NCBI RefSeq assembly: GCF_002266435.3
Contig: NZ_CP029426.2
Span: forward strand, 5,052,001 to 5,116,000
Direction: 5' to 3'
Length of the DNA: 64,000 nucleotides
Source of the DNA: Bradyrhizobium amphicarpaeae
Lineage (GTDB): Bacteria; Pseudomonadota; Alphaproteobacteria; Rhizobiales; Xanthobacteraceae
The notes under the pieces are model-generated. The model had not been told where the DNA came from and ran no database searches. It was given only the letters and a program-made list of their open reading frames with translations. Shown here piece after piece: positions 35,387-44,138 of the stretch (positions are counted from its first letter, which is position 1; every line of letters begins with the position of its first letter). The translations under genes and the position numbers were made by a program.

Positions 35387-38300
35387 CTACACGACCAATA
35401 TGTCGTGCTGGTTGAGCAGCGCGCCGTTCTGGACGCTGACCAATGCGACCGCTGCGCCCTGGGTGCCGTCGGCGCTGTAATAGAGCGTCTGGTTGCCGGT
35501 GTCGAAATGGAATTGCGAGAAGCCCGAGAACGCATCGTCGCCTGAGGTCTCGAACGTCACGTCCATTCCTGCCGTCAGCCCGCCGCCGAATCCGCTCGCG
35601 GAGACGGCGATGCGGTCGTGCTCGGTGGTGTTGTTGAAGTCGCCGATCGTGCTCGGACCGGATGGCTGGAGGAAGGCGAAGGTGTCGTTGCCGCCCCCGC
35701 CGGTCATCGCATGGCCGCCGTTTGTTGCGATCAGCACGTCGTTGCCGCCGCCCCCGCTCATCGTCTCGCTCCCGTTGGTCGCGATCAGGATGTCATCGCC
35801 GCCCGTCCCGGTCAGCGCGCTCGCGCCGGCCGCGTTGTTGACGATCGTTGCCGTGGCCGCATTGGACGAGGTCGTCCCATCGGAGATGGTGTAACTGAAC
35901 AAGCCGCCGAGCGACGCGTCGTCGGTGAAGGAGGCATCTCCGAACGCGAAGGCACTGCCCCCAGAGCTTGCCGTGATGCCGCCGAGCGAAAGATGGTCGA
36001 TGGTGTCGGGGTCGGTGTCGTTCGAGGCGAGAGCCCAGCCGGGGATCAGGACCGTCGCGTTCGCACCGACATCGGTGATCACGGTTTCGCCGACCGCTGC
36101 CGGCGCATCGTTGGTGCCGTTGATGGTGACGGTAACATCCTGCGTGGTCGAGCCGCCATTGTTGTCGGCGATCGTCACCAGATAGTCCTGGGTCAATGTC
36201 TGCCCCTCGGCCAGGAACTGGATGTCGGCATTGTCGACCGTGAAGTGCCAGGCCAGCGATCCCGTGCCGCCGGCCTCGCTGACCGGATCGAGCGAGAACG
36301 TGCCGACATAGAAGCTGTCGATCGGCACGAAGCTCGCGCTGTGCGTGTCCCCTGTCTCGGCATCGGAGAACGACAGCGAGCCCGCCGTCGATTCGGTAGC
36401 GGGTCCCGTCGCCGGGCTGACGTTGACGGAATCGAGGATCATCCCGGTGTCATGGTTGTTGTAGGTGAACTGCAGCAGCGTGGACGACAACGCGCCGTCG
36501 CCGAGCAGATCGAAGGAATAATGGTTGACGCCGGCCGGCACGTTGCCGAGCGACAGGATCGTGGCGCCGTCCCACGACACCGTAAGCGGCGAACTGACGC
36601 TCTCGGGATCGCCGATGACGTCGAAGCTGACGAAATAGTGCTGGCCGGGCGTGGTCGCGATGTTCTGCGACAGCGTTTCCGGACTGCTCGTCGGCAACAG
36701 CTCGACCGAGTAATGGCCGAAACTGCCGCCGAACTCGAGCTGCGCGACGTGGATGTGGCCGCCACTCACCGTCCAATTGGCGAGATTGCCGGTCTCGAAA
36801 TCGCCGTTGAGGATCACCGGCGGGCCGGCATCCTCGGTGACCGCTCCGCTGAGATTGGCCGCGGTGACGAGCGGATTGTCGTTGGCGCCGGCGATGTCGA
36901 AGGTGATCGTGGTCGAGGCCTGGTGGCCCTGGCCGTCATCGACCGTGAAGGTGAACTGGTCGGTGACGTTGTCGCCGGCGAGCAGCGCGTCAACCGACGC
37001 ATCCGCGACATAGCCGTAGGAGCCGTCGGCGTTGAGCACCAGCGTTCCATGCGCGCCGACGACCGAATGGCCGACATTGGCGGCGCTGCCGTTGACCTCG
37101 GTGATGGTCCGCGGCGTGCTCTGGTCGACCGGTTGCGTGATGTCGAAGATGGCACCGTTTGCGATTCCCGCGCCTGCATCCGGGCCGGCGGTATCGGATG
37201 CCGCGATCGTCAGCGGCGTCAGGACCAGCGGATCGGCCGCGCCGTCGATGGTCACGGTGACGGTCTGGACCGAATTGACAAAGCCGTCCCAGACATTGAC
37301 GTCGTATTGCACCGTCAGGGTCTCGCCGACGCTCAGGAAGTCGAGATCGGCGTCGGGAATGCCGAAAGTCCAATCGACGCTGCCGGTGCCGGTGCCCGTG
37401 GAATCATGCAGGACCGTTGCGAGCGCCGATTGAAGGTCCACCAGCGTCTGTGCCGGGGCGGCAAAGCTATTGGCCGACCACACCGCCGAATTCAGCACGA
37501 CGCTGACCGAATGCGTATCCGACAGATCGACGTCGTCGAAGCTCAGCGTCCCCGTCGGCACCGGGCTGGTGGTGTCCGGCGTCTGCGATCCGGTCACACC
37601 GGGCTGCTCGGACAGTGACGCTGATCCCGGTCCGCTGGTGACCACCGGCGCGTCGTTGGCGCCGGTGATGACGACGGAAACGGTCTGCGTCGAACTGGTC
37701 GAGCCGTCCGCGACCTTGATGTTGTAGGTTACCGTCAGCGTCTCGTTGAACGCGAGATAGTCGAGATCGTTGTCCGCGATGGCAAAGTTCCAGTCGATGC
37801 TGCCGGTCCCGGTGCCCGTGGAATCGTGCAGTGTCGTCGTCAGCGCCGCTGCGAGATCCGCCTGCGTCGCGGCGGGCGGCGTCGGCCCTGAACTCGAATT
37901 CAGCGTGACCGTCACCGTGTGCGTATCGCTGGTGTCCTGATCGGTGAAGGCGAGCGTGCCCGCCGGGATCGTCGGCGTCGTATCCGGAACGGGGGAGCCC
38001 GTGGTGGCGTCCTGCTCGGCGACGGTGGAGGATTCCGGACTGCTCGTTATTGCTACGGGATGGTTGACGCCGAGGATAGTGATGGTGACGTCCTGGGTCG
38101 TGGAGCCGCCGTGACCGTCGTCGACCGCAACGTGATAGACGAGCTTGAGCGTCTCGCCGCCGTTGAGGAAATTGGTCGAGGAATTGGATAGCGCAAAATT
38201 CCAATCGACCTCCCCGATCAGGTGGCCGGTCGAATCCTGGAGCGCGGTGCCGAACGCAGCCAGCAATTGCGCATTGGTCAGGGGGATCGCGCCCCCACCT

Positions 38301-39289
38301 GAACGGGTCGCGGTGACCGTCGTCGAGACGGTATGCGCGTCGGCAAGATCGATGTCGGTGAAGAGCAAGCTGTCATGCGCAGTGAGATTGCCGCTCGGAT
38401 CGACATTCTGATCCTCGACGAGAGCAGCGGACTCCGGGCACGACAGGAATAGCGGCTTGTCGTTGGTGCCGACCACCGTCACGGTGACCGTCTGCGTCGA
38501 GATCCCGCCGGCATGGTCGTCGAGCTGCACCGTGTAGGTGATGTCGAGATGCTGGCCCGCCGAAAGATAGTCGAAGGCGAGATCGGGCGCGGCGAAGGTG
38601 GTGTTGATGGTGCCGGTCGCGGAGCCGGACGTCTTGACGACGTTGTCGACGTGATAGAACGACATCAGCTCGGCGTTGCCGAACGGGCCCGGCAACAGGC
38701 CCGCAGTAGCGCCGGAGGCGGAGACGCCGATCACTGTCGCGGTGTGCCCGGTGTTTGCGAGGTCGTCATCGGTGAAGTTGAGCGCGACGTGAACAGTGTC
38801 GGGCGAGAGCGACAGCGTCTGATTGGTCTGCTCGGTGACGGTCGCCGCCGTGGTCATGTTCATCACCGGCTTGTCGTCGGTACCGGTGATGGTGATCTTG
38901 ACGGTCTGGATCGCGAAGCCGCCGTGGTTGTCGAGGATCTTGACGTCATAGGTCAGAACCAGAGTCTGGTTCTTGGCCAGGAAGTCGAAATCCTGGTCCT
39001 GGTCGCTGAAATTCCATTTGAGCTGGCCCGAGCCGTTTGAATCGCTCAGGATCTGCGATTGCATCGCGGTCTGGAAATGCGCAAGCGAGGCCGCCGGGAC
39101 GACCGTTCCCCCCGAGACCACCGCGGAATGCAGCGTCGCCGACGTCGTATGGGTGTCGGTCCTGTCGCTGTCCTTGAAGCTCATCGTCCCGGACAGCGTG
39201 TGCAGCGTGGTTGAATCGTTGAGGTTGGCAAATTCGGTGAAGCTGCCCGTCGCGGATGACGAGGTGAAAACCGGCGTATGGTTGGTCAT
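35387..39289 (-). CDS. Giant VCBS/cadherin-like RTX adhesin
   Basis: 1300 residues from the ATG at 39289, with AGGGAT upstream. No Sec signal. Tandem VCBS-type domains of 100-130 residues recur, each with a 'GTLSF-D-DLSDTH-V' start and a 'L-YDV-V-DG--S--QTVTVTI-G-ND-P' end. About residues 840-960 differ: a galactose-binding-like jelly roll (NGDFETGNLANWTVSGGH to DSVNVSP). Near the end come RTX-like GGGGNDVLIATNGG units and a C-terminal segment (TLYYSADGTQGAAVALVSVQ) typical of type I secretion signals. It is likely an exported surface adhesin or biofilm protein. No T1SS genes adjoin it. Confidence 0.9.
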   Translation of the reverse strand: MTNHTPVFTSSSATGSFTEFANLNDSTTLHTLSGTMSFKDSDRTDTHTTSATLHSAVVSGGTVVPAASLAHFQTAMQSQILSDSNGSGQLKWNFSDQDQDFDFLAKNQTLVLTYDVKILDNHGGFAIQTVKITITGTDDKPVMNMTTAATVTEQTNQTLSLSPDTVHVALNFTDDDLANTGHTATVIGVSASGATAGLLPGPFGNAELMSFYHVDNVVKTSGSATGTINTTFAAPDLAFDYLSAGQHLDITYTVQLDDHAGGISTQTVTVTVVGTNDKPLFLSCPESAALVEDQNVDPSGNLTAHDSLLFTDIDLADAHTVSTTVTATRSGGGAIPLTNAQLLAAFGTALQDSTGHLIGEVDWNFALSNSSTNFLNGGETLKLVYHVAVDDGHGGSTTQDVTITILGVNHPVAITSSPESSTVAEQDATTGSPVPDTTPTIPAGTLAFTDQDTSDTHTVTVTLNSSSGPTPPAATQADLAAALTTTLHDSTGTGTGSIDWNFAIADNDLDYLAFNETLTVTYNIKVADGSTSSTQTVSVVITGANDAPVVTSGPGSASLSEQPGVTGSQTPDTTSPVPTGTLSFDDVDLSDTHSVSVVLNSAVWSANSFAAPAQTLVDLQSALATVLHDSTGTGTGSVDWTFGIPDADLDFLSVGETLTVQYDVNVWDGFVNSVQTVTVTIDGAADPLVLTPLTIAASDTAGPDAGAGIANGAIFDITQPVDQSTPRTITEVNGSAANVGHSVVGAHGTLVLNADGSYGYVADASVDALLAGDNVTDQFTFTVDDGQGHQASTTITFDIAGANDNPLVTAANLSGAVTEDAGPPVILNGDFETGNLANWTVSGGHIHVAQLEFGGSFGHYSVELLPTSSPETLSQNIATTPGQHYFVSFDVIGDPESVSSPLTVSWDGATILSLGNVPAGVNHYSFDLLGDGALSSTLLQFTYNNHDTGMILDSVNVSPATGPATESTAGSLSFSDAETGDTHSASFVPIDSFYVGTFSLDPVSEAGGTGSLAWHFTVDNADIQFLAEGQTLTQDYLVTIADNNGGSTTQDVTVTINGTNDAPAAVGETVITDVGANATVLIPGWALASNDTDPDTIDHLSLGGITASSGGSAFAFGDASFTDDASLGGLFSYTISDGTTSSNAATATIVNNAAGASALTGTGGDDILIATNGSETMSGGGGNDVLIATNGGHAMTGGGGNDTFAFLQPSGPSTIGDFNNTTEHDRIAVSASGFGGGLTAGMDVTFETSGDDAFSGFSQFHFDTGNQTLYYSADGTQGAAVALVSVQNGALLNQHDILVV

Positions 39290-39780
39290 GGAAAAATCCC
39301 TGCCTGCGTTGCCATGGAGGCGCCGCCGCATGAGAGCGCGGCGACGTGACTGATCGGCCTGAAAAATCAGACTGGACTCAACGGTCCTGCATCAAAGCGT
39401 TGGCTTAGGGTCTTGATCTAGGAGCTTGGGCTTGTTCGCGAGGACGTACCCGGGATGGTCGGCAGCAATGAAATTCTGGCGCGGCTCGCGTCGTCGAAAT
39501 TACGTCGCTATGTCTTCGGTTCAATTTCAATTCAATGACGTCAGGTTGCAGCACGGCCGGTCAGAACGCTTTGCGGAATTCACGTCGGTCAATTCGATTG
39601 GACTTAAAATCACTTGCCGGCCGGCCTGTCGGCACGAAAAACACGACAAGGCATCATGCAACCTTTGCAATCTTATGCCCGAGTTCGCCGCGCCGTCAAC
39701 GTAGACGCGTCACCGCGGGCGCATACAATTGCGGTTCCGGCGGACGGAACCGTTTGAAAGACTTACCTTAGTTTGAAATT
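39290..39780. other. 491-bp intergenic stretch with no supported gene
   Basis: It holds the presumed promoter of the VCBS adhesin gene at its left edge. The stretch 39470-39720 is visibly richer in A/T than its surroundings. Short plus-strand frames (for example 39426-39704) lack ribosome-binding sites and protein-like features. No repeat or terminator was recognised. Confidence 0.5.
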
Positions 39781-39999
39781 TCAGCTCCGTTTGCCCAACG
39801 AAGGAAGACCGCCTGAAACAGCGCGTATGCTGCCGCCTTTACTTCGCTTCAGGGCAGAACGTCTAAATTTGGCGCGCGCCTTTCGTCCCCGCTCAGTGTC
39901 CGCGCATTTTACACAGATGACCGCAGGGAATGTGACCTTGCTCCGTCCACAGGCAACGCACAGCTTGGGTCGTTTAATGAAAGATGCGGCGCGCTTCAT
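39781..39999 (-). CDS. Small double-CxxC (zinc-ribbon-like) basic protein
   Basis: 72 residues with an ATG and GAGGGG directly upstream (close spacing). The N-terminal part is CVACGRSKVTFPAVICVKCAD, two CxxC knuckles 15 residues apart as in zinc ribbons. The remainder is strongly basic (TERGRKARAKFRRSALKRSKGG) and could bind nucleic acid. It lies 99 bp downstream of the XRE-ImmA/IrrE gene on the same strand, so it may belong to that module. I do not recognise the family; a chance frame is possible, although paired CxxC motifs argue for a real protein. Confidence 0.5.
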   Translation of the reverse strand: MKRAASFIKRPKLCVACGRSKVTFPAVICVKCADTERGRKARAKFRRSALKRSKGGSIRAVSGGLPSLGKRS

Positions 40000-40098
40000 G
40001 ACCCCTCATTTGCGAAGATTACCGCTGGAATTTCAGACCATCGGACACAGCGCGGCGATAAAGCGGCAAGCATTTTCAAGATCCTTCAAGCGTAAAGT

Positions 40099-41175
40099 TC
40101 ATTGTACCGCTTTAAGGTTTGGCGGCCCCTTGGCTCGTTCTGGTGGCGCAGTCGGCCCGGTCAGCCCAAACACCAAGTTTTCCAGTTCATCCGGCGGGAG
40201 GTGCAGATCGGCGGCAACCTGTCGCTTCGAAATCCGGTCAGCCCAAAGATCGGTAAACACCTTCTTCCATATAACCGACTCTTCGCGTGGGAGGCTATTC
40301 GGTTCCTGGGTCGCGAACCCTCTCTGATTAATCTGGATACAGAACGTTCGGTACTGCCAATCGCTCAGGACACCGAGCTTGTGCAGGCGATAGGCCAGCG
40401 CCGCTGTAGACACACCCCAGCGCTTCTTGGCGACAACAAGCTCGTCCAGTCTTGCCACGAACGGTAAGCGCGATCTCACGTCTGCCTTCGGCATCAAGAA
40501 CGACGACGCAAAACTATTCGCTTCAATTTCAGCATCACGGCTTTGGCGCGGCGCACCATGCTTATGCAGAATCAAATGAGCTAGCTCATGTGCGGCATCA
40601 AGACGGCTCCGCTCAGCTGACTTGAACGTGTTCAGGAAGATGTATGGGATATCATTACGCCAGCAGGAGAAGGCGTCCACAGTCTTGGTGTTCTCCGCTA
40701 GCGAGAAGACACGGACGCCCTTCGATTCCAAGAGCTTGATCATGTTGCTGATTGGCTGTTCGCCCAGCGCCCATACTTGGCGGACCGTCCGCGCCGCTGC
40801 CGCTGGGTCCCGCTCATGAGACAGATCAATGAGCTTTGGCTCCGGCAAATTGAACTTGGCGGTGACGTAGTCCGCCAACAGGTAGGCCAGCGAACCGGAT
40901 GCGAGCGCCGCGTCCCGTTCCTTGGCCGTCATCGACGTCATGCTGCGGAAGCTGGCAGACTCCTTTGACAGTTCGTCTACGTCTTCACCAAAGAAAAAAT
41001 CTCGCGGGAAGCCTAGCGCCTCGGCGATCAGGTCGACAGTCGCCGGCTCCGGCTCGTTGTTCGCTTTCTCCAAGCGCGTCACTGTTACCGGCGACATGCC
41101 GATTAGTTCAGCGAATCCCTTGCTGCTGAGCCGTCGCCGTTTCCGGGCGAGGCTCATTCTCTGCGGATTGAACAT
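40099..41175 (-). CDS. XRE-family regulator fused to ImmA/IrrE metallopeptidase (COG2856)
   Basis: 358 residues. An N-terminal helix-turn-helix (about residues 7-60: RKRRRLSSKGFAELIGMSPVTVTRLEKANNEPEPATVDLIAEALG) precedes a zinc peptidase of the ImmA/IrrE family with HELAH at residues 196-200 and a downstream glutamate in the AEIEANSFASSFLMP helix (about 216-218). Such fusions sense stress or a ligand and cleave or inactivate a partner repressor. Xre-COG2856 pairs are listed among predicted toxin-antitoxin families. It starts 6 bp after the upstream uncharacterised gene, so they form an operon. Base composition is less GC-rich than in the flanking metabolic genes, which suggests acquisition. 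Confidence 0.88.
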   Translation of the reverse strand: MFNPQRMSLARKRRRLSSKGFAELIGMSPVTVTRLEKANNEPEPATVDLIAEALGFPRDFFFGEDVDELSKESASFRSMTSMTAKERDAALASGSLAYLLADYVTAKFNLPEPKLIDLSHERDPAAAARTVRQVWALGEQPISNMIKLLESKGVRVFSLAENTKTVDAFSCWRNDIPYIFLNTFKSAERSRLDAAHELAHLILHKHGAPRQSRDAEIEANSFASSFLMPKADVRSRLPFVARLDELVVAKKRWGVSTAALAYRLHKLGVLSDWQYRTFCIQINQRGFATQEPNSLPREESVIWKKVFTDLWADRISKRQVAADLHLPPDELENLVFGLTGPTAPPERAKGPPNLKAVQ

Positions 41176-41181
41176 GGGACG

Positions 41182-41838
41182 TTACGATTTGCGGGTGACG
41201 TTGATCTCAAAGTCCTGAGCCGGCAGCTCACCATCGTCTACCTTCGGCATCATGCTCGCCCACTCGCCGGGCTTGATGATGTAGATCCGCTCGTTGAAGC
41301 CCTTGAACTGTCCGTCTTCAATCCTCTTAGGGAAGGACAGTTCGGCGCGAACGTCGTCGCCGTTGACGTACACGAACAGATACCACAGCGCGGCATTCTC
41401 CTTCTTGCGCTGCTCCTCGTCTTCCTTCTCGTACTCAGGGAACAAGCTATACTGTCCCAACGTGACGGCCTTCGACGCCGCCGGTCCCTTGTCGGAGATC
41501 GCCTTCGGATCGCGGCCGTCGTCGCAGGCGCTGTCAGCGTTCTGAAACACGATCTTCATGCCGGTTGTCGGGTTGTAGGTCGACTCGATGTTGCCAGTGC
41601 GATCGATCTCCCATCCCTTCACGCGGAGCGTGTCGCGGACCGCGCCGGTGCCGTAGATGTAGGACAACTGGCCCGCCGCGTTCAGCGGGTGGTTGAGCAC
41701 GAAGCCCGCCCTGGCGGCCACCGCCTGATGTACGACGCTGATCAACTCGCTGGCGGTCAGGCCGAACTGGTTCAGCCGCAATTCAACCTCGTAATCCTGC
41801 GAAACGACGCGGTCGGCCAGCATATCGGGAAACCTCAT
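41182..41838 (-). CDS. Uncharacterised partner of the XRE-ImmA/IrrE gene
   Basis: 218 residues from the ATG at 41838; an ATG at 41880 would add 14 residues (MLISSATNEVEEIN). No family is recognised. The protein is soluble and mixed alpha/beta. It starts MRFPDMLADRVVSQDYEVELRLNQFGLTASELISVVHQAV, has a central charged helix (EYEKEDEEQRKKENAALWYLFVYVNG) and ends in beta-rich sequence, FNERIYIIKPGEWASMM. Its stop is 6 bp before the regulator-peptidase start, so the two are probably co-expressed. The candidate start codons lie in both arms of a perfect inverted repeat, a likely operator. It could be the effector or the regulated substrate of the pair. Confidence 0.72.
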   Translation of the reverse strand: MRFPDMLADRVVSQDYEVELRLNQFGLTASELISVVHQAVAARAGFVLNHPLNAAGQLSYIYGTGAVRDTLRVKGWEIDRTGNIESTYNPTTGMKIVFQNADSACDDGRDPKAISDKGPAASKAVTLGQYSLFPEYEKEDEEQRKKENAALWYLFVYVNGDDVRAELSFPKRIEDGQFKGFNERIYIIKPGEWASMMPKVDDGELPAQDFEINVTRKS

Positions 41839-41880
41839 GTTAATTTCTTCAACCTCATTTGTGGCAGAAGAAATTAACAT
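41837..41880. promoter_or_regulatory. 14-bp-arm inverted repeat at the start of the XRE-ImmA module
   Basis: Perfect arms ATGTTAATTTCTTC (41837-41850) and GAAGAAATTAACAT (41867-41880) are separated by 16 bp. Each arm contains a start codon of the uncharacterised gene on the minus strand. Size, symmetry and position fit an operator for the XRE protein encoded in the same operon; an mRNA hairpin that hides the downstream start is the alternative. Confidence 0.7.
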
Positions 41881-42029
41881 GGTCAAGCGGCATCTACTGG
41901 CCCCACCGGGATTTCGCCGCCTTCTTGGCGATCTCCAACCGCTTCCTGGCCGTCGTCCCGGCGCTCGGTGTTCGACCATCGCCCGCGCCCTTTGCGCCAC
42001 ATCTGGAGCGGCGCGAAGAAGGACCCGGG

Positions 42030-42827
42030 CTACTTGCCCTTCCAGACCGGCGTGCGCTTGTTGAGGAAGGCGTCCATGCCCTCGCGAAAATCTTCGCTCA
42101 TATAGGCTTTCAGGATCAGGTCCTCGCCCTCTTCACGCGACAGCGTGCGCCGAATACGGCGCACCGCTTCCTTGGTCGCCTCCAGCGTCAGCGGCGCGTG
42201 GCTGGCAACGAGCTTTGCGGTCTCGTCGGCGCGGCGCTGCAGCGTCTCGACATCGGGCACGATTTCGTTGAGCAGGCCGAGCGCCAGTGCTTCCGGCGCC
42301 TCGACGAGGCGCGCCTTGAAGATCATATCCTTGGTACGGGCGGGACCGACCAGCGCGACGACACGGCTGATGTTGGACATCGACAGGCAGTTGCCGAGCG
42401 TGCGCGCGATCGGAAAGCCCATCCGCGTCGTCTCGGTGCCGATGCGCAGGTCGCAGCAGGCCGCGATGCCGGCGCCGCCGCCGGTGCAGGCGCCGGCGAT
42501 GGCAGCGATAACGGGCACGCGGCACTGCTCGAGCGTGCCGAGCACGCGGTCGATCCGCGCCTCGTAGTCGAGCGCGTCCTGCGCGGTCTTGAAAGCGCGG
42601 AACTGGGAAATGTCGGTGCCGGAGGCGAAAGCCTTGTCGCCGGCGCCAGTCAGGATCAGCGCCTTGATCGAGCGGTCGGCGTTGATCTCCTGGCAGATCT
42701 CCGCCATGCGATCATACATGGCGAAGGTCATGGCGTTGCGCGCCTGCGGGCGATTGAAGGTGATCCGCGCGATGCCGTCCGTGACGGAGTAGAGCAGGTC
42801 TTCGTTGGCAGTCGTCGGTGCGTTCAT
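42030..42827 (-). CDS. Enoyl-CoA hydratase/isomerase family protein
   Basis: 265 residues, a normal crotonase length. The two oxyanion-hole segments are present: KAFASGTDIS (about residue 68) and the glycine-rich GACTGGGAGIAACCDLRIGTE (about 113-133). LTGAGDKAF and the C-terminal FLNKRTPVWKGK tail also fit the family. The usual catalytic Glu pair is not clearly placed, so hydratase versus another crotonase activity is open. It acts on an acyl-CoA in the cytoplasm. It lies 111 bp downstream of the aminotransferase gene on the same strand. Confidence 0.88.
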   Translation of the reverse strand: MNAPTTANEDLLYSVTDGIARITFNRPQARNAMTFAMYDRMAEICQEINADRSIKALILTGAGDKAFASGTDISQFRAFKTAQDALDYEARIDRVLGTLEQCRVPVIAAIAGACTGGGAGIAACCDLRIGTETTRMGFPIARTLGNCLSMSNISRVVALVGPARTKDMIFKARLVEAPEALALGLLNEIVPDVETLQRRADETAKLVASHAPLTLEATKEAVRRIRRTLSREEGEDLILKAYMSEDFREGMDAFLNKRTPVWKGK

Positions 42828-42902
42828 CGCGCGCTCACTTCACTCTTGTTGATCTTGGGCCGGCCGGCCGTCACGCCACCCGAGCCTCCAAGTGACCTGG
42901 GT

Positions 42903-42950
42903 CTCTAAGCCACCTGGATCTCTAAGCCACCTGGATCTCTAAGCCACCTG
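42903..42950. repeat. 17-bp minisatellite spanning an aminotransferase stop codon
   Basis: CTCTAAGCCACCTGGAT is repeated in tandem almost three times (42903-42919, 42920-42936, 42937-42950), with a decayed fourth copy to the left. The unit includes the last codons and TAG stop of the neighbouring minus-strand gene. Confidence 0.88.
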
Positions 42951-44138
42951 GGCTTTGGTCATCGGCACCACGTCGCGTCCCTTCAGGACGTCCATGGCCG
43001 CCAACACGCCGCCGCTCCGGTGCGGGATCTTTGCAAGATCCAGGCCCATCTCGACGCCGGCGAGCGTACCCATCAGCATCAGATCGTTGAAGTGGCCGAT
43101 ATGGCCGATGCGGAACACCTTGCCCTTGACCTTGTTCAGCCCGGTGCCGAGCGACATGTCGAAGTTTTCCAGCACGACCTTGCGGAAGGCGTCGGCGTCG
43201 TGGCCATCAGGCACGCGCACCCCGGTCAGCGCCGGCGAGTGGGCGGCGGGATCGATGCACTGCGTCTCCAGGCCCCAGACCTTGGCCGCCGCGCGCGTTG
43301 CGGCGCTGTGGCGCTTGTGGCGGGTCCAGACGTTCTCCAGTCCCTCCTCTTCCAGCATCTTGACCGCTTCGCGCAGGCCGTAGAGCAGATTGGTGGCGGG
43401 CGTATAGGGGAAGGTGCCGAGCTTGTTGAAATTGATGACTTCCTGCCAGTCCCAGTAGGAGCGCATGCCGGGGTTGGCCTTGGCGACCGCGAGCGCCTTC
43501 TCCGAGACGGCGTTGAAGCCGAGGCCGGGCGGCAGCATCAGGCCCTTCTGCGAGCCCGCAACCGAGACGTCGATGCCCCAGGCGTCGTGCTCATATTCCA
43601 TCGAGCCGAGGCCGGAGATGGTGTCGACCATCAGCAACGCCGGATGCTTGACGCGGTCGAGCAGCTTGCGCACCTCCAGCGGCGGCGTCACGCAACCGGT
43701 CGAGGTCTCGTTGTGCACGACGCAGACCGCCTTGATCGTATGCTGCTTGTCGGCGACGAGGCGCTTCTCGATCTCGGCGAGGTCGGCGCCGTGGCGCCAG
43801 TCGCTCGGGATAAAGTCGACGTCGAACTTGAACTTGTCGGCGATGCCGCGCCACAGCACGGCGAACTGGCCGGTCTCGCACATCAGGAGCTTGTCGCCCG
43901 GCGCGAACACGTTGACCATCGCCGCTTCCCAGGCGCCGGTGCCGGACGAGGGGAAGATGATCACGGGCTGCTTGGTGCGGAACACCCGCTGCATCGAGGC
44001 GAGAACCGCAAAACCGAGCTCGGCGAACTCCGGACCGCGATGGTCCAGCGTCGGCATGTCCATCGCCCGCAGTACCCGGTCGGGCACGTTGGTCGGTCCT
44101 GGAATCTGTAGGAAATGCCTTCCACTGTGCACGGTCAT
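42939..44138 (-). CDS. Class V aminotransferase, serine-glyoxylate type
   Basis: 399 residues. It starts MTVHSGRHFLQIPGPTNVPDRVLRAMDMPTLDHRGPEF, the signature of alanine/serine-glyoxylate aminotransferases. PLP contacts: SSGTGAWEAAM (phosphate loop, about residue 66), the cofactor Asp in LLMVDTISGLGSMEYEHDAWGID, and the Schiff-base lysine in AGSQKGLMLPPGLGF. It converts glyoxylate to glycine using serine or another amino donor. It is divergent, with about 190 bp between starts, from a YdiJ-like 2-hydroxyacid oxidoreductase, which could supply glyoxylate or a related oxoacid. Confidence 0.9.
   Translation of the reverse strand: MTVHSGRHFLQIPGPTNVPDRVLRAMDMPTLDHRGPEFAELGFAVLASMQRVFRTKQPVIIFPSSGTGAWEAAMVNVFAPGDKLLMCETGQFAVLWRGIADKFKFDVDFIPSDWRHGADLAEIEKRLVADKQHTIKAVCVVHNETSTGCVTPPLEVRKLLDRVKHPALLMVDTISGLGSMEYEHDAWGIDVSVAGSQKGLMLPPGLGFNAVSEKALAVAKANPGMRSYWDWQEVINFNKLGTFPYTPATNLLYGLREAVKMLEEEGLENVWTRHKRHSAATRAAAKVWGLETQCIDPAAHSPALTGVRVPDGHDADAFRKVVLENFDMSLGTGLNKVKGKVFRIGHIGHFNDLMLMGTLAGVEMGLDLAKIPHRSGGVLAAMDVLKGRDVVPMTKAQVA

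Noticed and set aside
35618..37618. 666-residue plus-strand frame opposite the VCBS adhesin
   Set aside because: Arg/Val-rich shadow with no motifs, opposite a repeat protein with clear domain periodicity.
39426..39771. Plus-strand frames of 78-92 residues left of the zinc-ribbon gene
   Set aside because: No ribosome-binding site and no recognisable motifs; two overlapping frames are equally open.
39781..41880. The XRE module considered as a complete prophage or integrative element
   Set aside because: There is no integrase, structural phage gene, tRNA target or flanking direct repeat; it is only a small accessory insertion.
42903..42950. 17-bp repeats considered as a CRISPR array
   Set aside because: The copies are directly adjacent without spacers, so this is a minisatellite.
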